The notes under the pieces were generated by a model. It searched no databases. It saw only the letters and a program-made list of their open reading frames with translations, and had not been told where the DNA came from. From the NCBI GenBank assembly GCA_964630905.1, contig CAZVWR010000057.1:1-20240 (forward strand): DNA of 20,240 nt, read 5' to 3'. A program made the position numbers and the translations under genes. Below are positions 14,893-20,240 of the stretch, piece by piece. Position 1 is the first letter of the stretch. Every line of letters begins with the position of its first letter. The stretch is from JAGOEX01 sp964630905. GTDB lineage: Bacteria > UBP6 > UBA1177.

Positions 14893-15954
14893 ATGATGAA
14901 ACTTGTTGATCAGTTAAAGTCAGAGATAACTGAAGAGGCCAGAAAAAAAATTCAGGATTACGGAAAAGGGATCAGCGGATATGGCAATATCATTGGCGAA
15001 GATTCTCTTTTAAGGCTTTTTGAGTTCATTTCAAGAGGTAAGTTTATCCGGGGAATACTTGCTGTTTCTTCATACAGAGCTCTCGGTGGAAATGATAAGG
15101 AAAAAATGTTATCTGTTGCAGTTGCGATCGAGTTGCTTCATGCCGGTTTTCTGATGCACGATGATGTCATGGATGGTGACATTCTGAGAAGGGGAGCGCC
15201 ATCGGTACATATTGCATACAGGGACATTTTTGCTCAGAAAGGTCTTTTAACTCCGGAAAAGAACGGAGAATCTTTTGCTGTATGTCTGGGTAACATCGCA
15301 TACTTCATTGCTTTTGATCTTATTGCAGGATCGGGGTTTGATGCACAGACTTCAAACCGTCTGATTAGAACTTTCAACCGCGAAGCAGTCATTACCGGTC
15401 TGGGTCAGATGAATGACATTTATACCGGCGCAATGAATGATTTTCCTGATGAATCTAAGATACTTGATACTTACAGGATGAAAACCGCAAGATATACATT
15501 TTCGCTGCCGCTTATAATGGGAGCTGTCTGCGCCGGACTTCCTGACGGATTGATAGAAAAGATAGTTGAACCGGCTGAAGGGATCGGACTTGTTTTTCAG
15601 ATGAGAGACGATGAACTTAACATCCTGGAAGATCCGGAAGGGACAGGAAAATCGGCAGGAAGCGATATTACAGAGGGGAAGAAAACTCTTATAATATCGA
15701 TGCTTCTTAAAAATCTCAAAGGTGATGAAAAGAAAAATATCCGGACGCTTTTTGCAAAAAGGGAACTCACTTTGCAGGAACTTCAATATGTCAGACAAGC
15801 CCTTGCAGATTCAGGAACCATAGACGAACACCGTAAAATGATATCGGAACTATCGGCATCAACTCAAAAAACAATAGAAGCCCTTGATATTAATGATGAA
15901 TATAAAAATATTCTCCGATATATTTTAAAGATATCAGTGGAAAGAAAATTCTGA
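14893..15954 (+). CDS. Polyprenyl (farnesyl/geranylgeranyl) diphosphate synthase family protein
   Basis: 353 residues from the ATG at 14893; the TTG five codons earlier was not preferred, and the adjacent ATG at 14896 is equally possible. Trans-prenyltransferase signatures: GKFIRG (49-54), first Asp-rich motif HDDVMD (89-94) followed by RRGAPSVH, and a second region FQMRDDELNILEDPEGTGKSAGSD with K-x3-G-x-D and GKKT. The second motif reads DDELN where DDxxD is usual, a known type of variation. The bulky residue before the first motif is not enough to predict chain length. It condenses isopentenyl diphosphate into a C15-C20+ allylic product for quinones, carotenoids or polyprenyl carriers. Confidence 0.87.
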   Translation: MMKLVDQLKSEITEEARKKIQDYGKGISGYGNIIGEDSLLRLFEFISRGKFIRGILAVSSYRALGGNDKEKMLSVAVAIELLHAGFLMHDDVMDGDILRRGAPSVHIAYRDIFAQKGLLTPEKNGESFAVCLGNIAYFIAFDLIAGSGFDAQTSNRLIRTFNREAVITGLGQMNDIYTGAMNDFPDESKILDTYRMKTARYTFSLPLIMGAVCAGLPDGLIEKIVEPAEGIGLVFQMRDDELNILEDPEGTGKSAGSDITEGKKTLIISMLLKNLKGDEKKNIRTLFAKRELTLQELQYVRQALADSGTIDEHRKMISELSASTQKTIEALDINDEYKNILRYILKISVERKF

Positions 15955-15955
15955 A

Positions 15956-16873
15956 CTAGCTCCTTTTTTCCATCCAGTTAAGGATCTCTTTAAAAAGCTC
16001 ATCTCTAACCGGTTCATTATGAAGTTCATGCCGATATCCTTCGTAAAGTTTGATAGTTACATCAATAAGTCCGGCTTTTATATAATCTTTATAAGTCTGA
16101 GTCACTTTTCTGCCGAAATCTCCGACAGGGTCCATGCTTCCTGAAAAAATGAAAACGGGCAGTTTTTTTGGAATTTTTGCAATGTTTTCAGGTTTTTCCA
16201 TTTCAAGCATCATAGTCACAAGATCTTTATAAAATGAGTAGGTGTTTACATTTCCGCACATCGGGTCAGCTAAAAATTTTTCAGAAACCGAAGAATCGGT
16301 GCTCAGCCACTCAAAGCCTGTTTTTCCGGGTTTAAATGCTTTGTTGAGATCAGCATTTCCGATCCTGTGGACAAGCGGCAGTTTGGTGTCGGGCTTAACA
16401 AAGGGGGCAAGAACTTTCAAGGTTGTCAGATTCACGATCTTATTTTTAAGCGGCAGTCCGCCTGTTCCCATGAGAAGAAGTCCGTCTATTTCGTTTCCGT
16501 GTTCAAAAACGAAGTTTCTTGAAATGAATGATCCCATGCTGTGACCGAACAGGAACACTTTTTTACCGGGAAACTCTTTTTTGATGAGTTTTGTGAGTGT
16601 GTAGTTGTCTTCAATGACTTTTAAATATCCATTCTCGTTGTCAAAATGGCCGAAGTTGCCGTTTTTGGCTGTCAGTCCGTGACCTCTGTGGTCTTCACCG
16701 AATACTGCATATCCGTTATTCGCAAGAAATTCAGCAGTTTTGGCATGTCTTTCAATGTATTCGTTCATTCCGTGAACTATCTGAACGACTGCCTTAACTT
16801 CACCCTCAGGGATCCATTTTGCCCCACTGATCTCAGCTCCGTCATGAGTAGTGAATATAAACCTTTTCATCAT
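15956..16873 (-). CDS. Alpha/beta hydrolase (monoacylglycerol lipase-like, serine hydrolase)
   Basis: 305 residues from the first of two tandem ATG codons; GGAGG lies 4 bases before the first and 7 before the second (16868), so the second may be used. Family features: IVHGMNEY (oxyanion loop HG), FGEDHRGHGLT, nucleophile elbow GHSMGS (Ser112), a probable Asp in FSGSMDPVGD and the catalytic His in GYRHELHNE. The HGxxE/Y plus DHRGHG combination is that of Hydrolase_4 (monoacylglycerol lipase and lysophospholipase-like) enzymes. No signal peptide, so cytoplasmic. The gene overlaps the end of a small upstream ORF and converges on the prenyl synthase with a single base between stops. Confidence 0.88.
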   Translation of the reverse strand: MMKRFIFTTHDGAEISGAKWIPEGEVKAVVQIVHGMNEYIERHAKTAEFLANNGYAVFGEDHRGHGLTAKNGNFGHFDNENGYLKVIEDNYTLTKLIKKEFPGKKVFLFGHSMGSFISRNFVFEHGNEIDGLLLMGTGGLPLKNKIVNLTTLKVLAPFVKPDTKLPLVHRIGNADLNKAFKPGKTGFEWLSTDSSVSEKFLADPMCGNVNTYSFYKDLVTMMLEMEKPENIAKIPKKLPVFIFSGSMDPVGDFGRKVTQTYKDYIKAGLIDVTIKLYEGYRHELHNEPVRDELFKEILNWMEKRS

Positions 16874-16992
16874 TTTTCCTCCTCCCGGGACATTGATTCC
16901 GTTGAGATTATCGTTTCAAAAATATCCGCCGTATCAGTCAGTTCTATCTGCTTTAAAACCTTGTTTTTGTTAACAAGTATTGTTTTTGTCAT
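16870..16992 (-). CDS. Small ORF (40 residues) coupled to the hydrolase gene
   Basis: The ATG at 16990-16992 is preceded by GAGGAAG, and the frame ends in a TGA at 16870-16872 that overlaps the hydrolase ATGs (ATGATGA arrangement). The product begins MTKTILVNKNKVLKQIEL and ends in an acidic SREEEK that contains the hydrolase Shine-Dalgarno. It has no membrane segment or known domain. Good start signal, coding-like composition and coupling support translation; it may be a real small protein or a translational leader. Confidence 0.6.
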   Translation of the reverse strand: MTKTILVNKNKVLKQIELTDTADIFETIISTESMSREEEK

Positions 16993-17028
16993 TGGGACTT
17001 CCTCACTTAAATGAACTTCTGATTAAGC

Positions 17029-17056
17029 AGTTTATTCCGACGCAGGGTTTTTTCAA
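17029..17056 (-). promoter_or_regulatory. Possible promoter for the small ORF-hydrolase unit
   Basis: On the minus strand, TTGAAA (complement of 17051-17056) and TAAACT (complement of 17029-17034) are separated by 16 bases, about 35 bases before the small ORF. Matches are moderate. Confidence 0.35.
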
Positions 17057-17100
17057 TAAAATGAAGGTTGTTTCTTGGAAATCTTAAAGAGGAAAATCCT

Positions 17101-19062
17101 TTAACTTTTTGAGGGTGAAACAGGTTTTGTACAGTCTACAACAACAACCTCGGTTCTTTTATCTTTTTTATTTACATTTAAGTATGTTTCCAGTTCATTT
17201 ATGTTGTTAAAATTAGGAGGATAAGTAAATGTGTCGTTTTTAAACCAAAAAACTAAATATATTCCATAATTACAGTTCTCACCATTAACATATCTTGGAA
17301 GCTGAACATTTAATCCATGATCCAAATTTGCAGAGTGTGCCAACTTCATTTCAATACAAATCTTTAAAAGTTTTTTATCTGCACTGGTATAGCTTACAAA
17401 AAAATCAACAGCTCCGTTAGCACAAACGACTTCTCTTGATATATTTATTCCTGAAAACTCAAAAATAGTTTTTAGATGTGAATAAATATACGGTTGACAC
17501 TCTTTTTCTGATTTTGGTCTATCATTATTCCAAAAATATATATAACCCCCATTTTTTTCTATACTTTCTTTAATTAAATGATTGATTGATTTAACAACCC
17601 TGTCTTTAAGGCTTTTTTCAGACAATATATTTTCGTTAATTAGTTTTTTCCATAAATCTATCCCAGATTCTTTTACATTGAATTCCTCCATTCTTTCAAG
17701 AAACCTTTTATTCGCAACTAAAGTAGAGTCAGGATTTGTCAACAAAAACAGCTCTTGAAATAAGATTTCTTTTTTATCGACATCAATTATCTGAAAAATA
17801 AAATTTGAGAACAAATTAATATCAATTTTTTTCTTATCAATTGAAACGATATTTGATAGTTCATCATAATTATCTATTAACTTATCAATAATATAGTCTT
17901 TATGTGGATAATATTCCCTTCCAATCCTGGCTGTTTCTTTGCTGAAATCAATATCTTTATAATCACCAGGAGTTAACTCTTTATCCAATAAAAGCAATCC
18001 ATTAAATCTATATTCAACATGAGTGTATTCAATACAATTTTTATCTATATCGGAATAATAAATGAAACTTTTGTTAGACAATTTAAGACGGTATGCAGTC
18101 TCGAATAAGGGATCTTGCCAAAAAGAAGAAATCGGTAAGAAATAAATAGTTTCATCATTATTCTCTAAAACCGCTCTGTCTTCTTGGATCATTCTATATG
18201 GAATTGAAAAGCGTATGATTGATAATAAATTTTTATTTTTAACAGACTCCTTAGAGATGCTTCCTATTGCAAAACGAAAATTACTCAAATTGACACTATT
18301 TTCACAAGAAATTTGATCCTTTAAGAACTCGAACTCTTCTTTCTGCAAAAACTCTTCATTGTCCTCAAGTAAAAGATTCAATTCACTTTCAGAAATTAAA
18401 TTAAAATTGCTACACAAAAGAACATAGTTATTCAACACAACAGATTTTTCCTCAGTTGTAATAGCTCCTAAAAGTAAATAGAAGAGATATTCTTTTAGCT
18501 GAAGCAATTGTCCCGATAAAACATAGTTGTGTGAAATTTTTGACAAATACTGATCTAGTAGCTCTTTCGCAACAGAAATATTATCAATAAAACAGTGTTT
18601 TGCCAAAGCATTCTTTAAAATATCATATCTTATCTCTATTGATTTGTTAACTTCAATTCCTTTAATAAAATAACTTTCACGAATTTGTTTAAGAAAGTTA
18701 TTCTCAACATCCAACAACTGCAACTTAATCGGGTTAGGAACATTGCTGCTATTAAAAAATCTGTGACTAATTTTCAAGTAATTCTCAACTTCATCATTAC
18801 TAATTTGTTCAGAATCCAAGAATTTTAATAAATTATAGAAAACATAGCTGCTGTCATCAATTAGATTAACGGTATTCTTCTCTTCACCATTTTCAAATGT
18901 TATTTCAATTCTATGTTTAACTTCAATACTAAAAATAAACTCTAAGGATTCAATATATTTTTTTAAAGCAGATATACAGTTGCTTTTTGCAATGCGATTC
19001 TCTTTCAGATTTCCAAGAACAAGTTCAATTTCTTTTAAATAGCCTCTATTTCTCTTTTTCAC
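17101..19062 (-). CDS. Large protein with C-terminal PD-(D/E)XK-like nuclease domain, partner of the Fic gene
   Basis: 653 residues starting at GTG (19060-19062) with AAAGGT upstream, 7 bases after the Fic stop. Residues 1-500 are mostly helical with no family that I recognise. The C-terminal ~140 residues carry a restriction-endonuclease-like pattern: Glu521 in a helix (ECQPYIYSHLKTIFEF), Asp553 (GAVDFFVSY), Glu571 and Lys573 (CIEMKLAH), and Gln587 (NVQLPRYV), then YGIYLVFWF. This D...ExK...Q arrangement is the PD-(D/E)XK active site. Codon choice is visibly richer in A and T than in the neighbouring genes, which suggests transfer. No methylase is nearby, so this is not a classic restriction system; a defence or toxin effector regulated with Fic is an inference. 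Confidence 0.7.
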   Translation of the reverse strand: MKKRNRGYLKEIELVLGNLKENRIAKSNCISALKKYIESLEFIFSIEVKHRIEITFENGEEKNTVNLIDDSSYVFYNLLKFLDSEQISNDEVENYLKISHRFFNSSNVPNPIKLQLLDVENNFLKQIRESYFIKGIEVNKSIEIRYDILKNALAKHCFIDNISVAKELLDQYLSKISHNYVLSGQLLQLKEYLFYLLLGAITTEEKSVVLNNYVLLCSNFNLISESELNLLLEDNEEFLQKEEFEFLKDQISCENSVNLSNFRFAIGSISKESVKNKNLLSIIRFSIPYRMIQEDRAVLENNDETIYFLPISSFWQDPLFETAYRLKLSNKSFIYYSDIDKNCIEYTHVEYRFNGLLLLDKELTPGDYKDIDFSKETARIGREYYPHKDYIIDKLIDNYDELSNIVSIDKKKIDINLFSNFIFQIIDVDKKEILFQELFLLTNPDSTLVANKRFLERMEEFNVKESGIDLWKKLINENILSEKSLKDRVVKSINHLIKESIEKNGGYIYFWNNDRPKSEKECQPYIYSHLKTIFEFSGINISREVVCANGAVDFFVSYTSADKKLLKICIEMKLAHSANLDHGLNVQLPRYVNGENCNYGIYLVFWFKNDTFTYPPNFNNINELETYLNVNKKDKRTEVVVVDCTKPVSPSKS

Positions 19063-19069
19063 GATACCT

Positions 19070-20122
19070 TTATCCGTTCTCTTTCACCCGATACCTCTGC
19101 AACCTGCTGTTAGGTTTTTCGGGAATTGTATATTCAATAATTTCTTTTCTAAGCAGCTCCCGAATGACTTGATTCAGTCTTCCCGATATTTCTTTCTGCC
19201 CTAATTTATTAGATATTTCAGCTTTTGAGAACTCTCCTGATTTCAGAATTGATATAATTCTATGCTCAAGTGACTCTGGCTGTGACTCTGGCTGTGACTC
19301 TGGCTGTGACTGGTACTGGTCTGGTACTGAACTGGTACTGAACTGGTACTGTTTCTTCAGCGGTTCACCTTTTCGTTCCTTGAGCGTTTTCAATATTTCA
19401 CCAAGCATAAAATCAATGAAGATGCCGGAGTCTGCTTTCTGAGTGCTTTTTTGTATTGCCTGATAATATTTCTGCTGGTTTGAAAAGACCATGTTTTCGA
19501 CGGGGAGGTGTTCAAAGACGGGGTTTAATTTGCCGAGTATTAGTGACTGCCAGAGTCGTCCTATTCTTCCGTTGCCGTCAGAAAAAGGGTGAATGAATTC
19601 AAACTCATAATGGAACACACAGCTTTTTATGAGAAGGTGATCTTTTGAATTTTTCAGCCATTTGAAGAGGTCATCCATAAGAAACGGAACTTTGTCGGCA
19701 GGTGGTGCGAGATGGATCGGCACATTCCCCTGAAAAACACCGACTTCCCTTTTTCTGAAATGACCGGCATCATCAGCAAGTGCTTCCATCATGAGCCCAT
19801 GAGCTTTAAGCATATCTTTAACTGAAAACGGATCGAGTATCGTATAGGCATTATATGTTTTGACGGCATTTTTTACTTCCTGAATTTCTCGTATCGGTGC
19901 GACAACATTTTTCCCTTCAATGATGTCAGTTATCAAACTTTCAGAAAGGGTGTTCCCTTCGATCGCAAGAGTTCCGCGAATCGTCTTTATCCGGTTTGCT
20001 TTCCTTAAGTGAAGCCCGTCAGCCTGCTCAAGACGGATTACAAACCTTTCAATAAGAGCAGAAATCTCCGCTATCATGTTTATCGTCGCTGCACTCACTT
20101 GAAACGGTGGTTGGTAGCTCAT
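19070..20122 (-). CDS. Fic family protein (class II) with winged-helix-like C-terminus
   Basis: 350 residues; GAGGTGAC directly precedes the ATG. The catalytic HPFSDGNGRIGR (178-189) is complete, with His178 and the flap FQGNVPIHLAPP (130-141). An N-terminal inhibitory motif TLAIEG (51-56, S/T-x3-E-G/N) marks it as class II, able to keep itself inactive. Such enzymes usually transfer AMP to a protein target. Residues about 258-284 are a low-complexity linker (QYQFSTSSVPDQYQ, then QPES repeats) coded by tandem DNA repeats. Residues 286-347 form a winged-helix-like domain (EHRIISILKSGEFSKAEISNKLG...VIRELLRKEIIEY), suggesting DNA binding and possibly autoregulation. First gene of the two-gene operon with the nuclease-like protein. 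Confidence 0.9.
   Translation of the reverse strand: MSYQPPFQVSAATINMIAEISALIERFVIRLEQADGLHLRKANRIKTIRGTLAIEGNTLSESLITDIIEGKNVVAPIREIQEVKNAVKTYNAYTILDPFSVKDMLKAHGLMMEALADDAGHFRKREVGVFQGNVPIHLAPPADKVPFLMDDLFKWLKNSKDHLLIKSCVFHYEFEFIHPFSDGNGRIGRLWQSLILGKLNPVFEHLPVENMVFSNQQKYYQAIQKSTQKADSGIFIDFMLGEILKTLKERKGEPLKKQYQFSTSSVPDQYQSQPESQPESQPESLEHRIISILKSGEFSKAEISNKLGQKEISGRLNQVIRELLRKEIIEYTIPEKPNSRLQRYRVKENG
19271..19310. repeat. 12-base tandem repeat in the Fic linker
   Basis: TGACTCTGGCTG is repeated three times plus four bases, with no mismatch. It codes for Gln-Pro-Glu-Ser units. Because the unit is a multiple of three, copy changes only alter linker length. Confidence 0.92.
19311..19351. repeat. 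11-base tandem repeat in the Fic linker
   Basis: Units TGGTACTGGTC, TGGTACTGAAC, TGGTACTGAAC and a partial TGGTACTG follow one another. The period is not a multiple of three, so the same unit is read in all three frames across the linker (QYQF-STSS-VPDQ-YQ). Gain or loss of one copy would shift the frame of the winged-helix tail. Confidence 0.92.
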
Positions 20123-20148
20123 GTCACCTCAAATTCAAAAGTTGCATA

Positions 20149-20177
20149 AATATACTGTTTTAATGGAGATTAATCAA
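20149..20177 (-). promoter_or_regulatory. Sigma70-type promoter for the Fic-nuclease operon
   Basis: On the minus strand, TTGATT (complement of 20172-20177), a 17-base spacer and TATATT (complement of 20149-20154) lie 27 bases before the Fic ATG. The remaining bases up to the right edge (20178-20240) show no gene. Confidence 0.6.
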
Positions 20178-20240
20178 TTTAAAACCACAGCCATCCCATA
20201 GATTGCTAAACCTAAGATATTCTGCTTAAAAATCTCTGTA

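Noticed and set aside
15352..15798. A 148-codon minus-strand open frame inside the prenyl synthase gene.
   Set aside because: It is a shadow of a gene with intact catalytic motifs; no start signal or domain.

Overview
The window comes from a Gram-negative bacterium with moderate-to-low G+C. It encodes an outer-membrane beta-barrel, two lipobox proteins (one with a long Asp/Glu/Asn-rich stalk followed by a small Cys-rich module) and a TonB-like AgmX/PglI protein with a GYF-like N-terminus. That protein style is common in delta-proteobacterial/myxobacterial-type lineages and some candidate phyla. The phylum cannot be fixed from this sequence. No rRNA, tRNA or CRISPR array was seen, and no stretch over 300 bases lacks a gene.

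Left part (1-6.7 kb). The C-terminal end of a DUF1016/YhcG-type nuclease-fold protein enters from the left edge. A tightly packed minus-strand operon follows, read from 6647 down to 247: a YaiO-like outer-membrane barrel, a membrane-anchored HEAT-repeat protein, a processive GT2 glycosyltransferase, and a 1042-residue lipoprotein that joins a glycosidase-like TIM barrel to a polysaccharide deacetylase. Every junction overlaps by 8-14 bases. Together they look like a synthase-dependent exopolysaccharide machine (make, modify or cut, export) that resembles Pga but differs in composition and domain order. The barrel gene has a likely one-base frame break in its signal-peptide region.

Middle (6.7-12.4 kb). 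A DUF401 membrane protein overlaps, start to stop, a lipoprotein with a lysozyme-like catalytic region. An ankyrin membrane protein plus TfoX-N protein pair follows, bracketed by two copies of a ~90-base structured repeat. Next come a flavodoxin-like protein with an Isf-type four-Cys motif, a DUF4160-DUF2442 toxin/antitoxin-like pair under a near-consensus promoter with a palindrome on its -35 box, and the ribosome-rescue factor ArfB. Three plus-strand promoters share TTGACA, a 17-base spacer with a common G-rich block, and TAYTAT.

Housekeeping run (12.4-16.9 kb). An AgmX/GYF protein, RadA and a polyprenyl diphosphate synthase form a likely operon. It meets, after a single base, a convergent pair made of a 40-codon small ORF and an alpha/beta hydrolase.

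Right part (17.1-20.2 kb). A two-gene minus-strand operon encodes a class II Fic protein with a winged-helix-like tail, and a large, visibly A+T-rich protein ending in a PD-(D/E)XK-like nuclease domain. The Fic linker is coded by 12-base and 11-base tandem repeats. The 11-base unit could switch the reading frame of the tail. This looks like an acquired accessory, possibly defensive, module.
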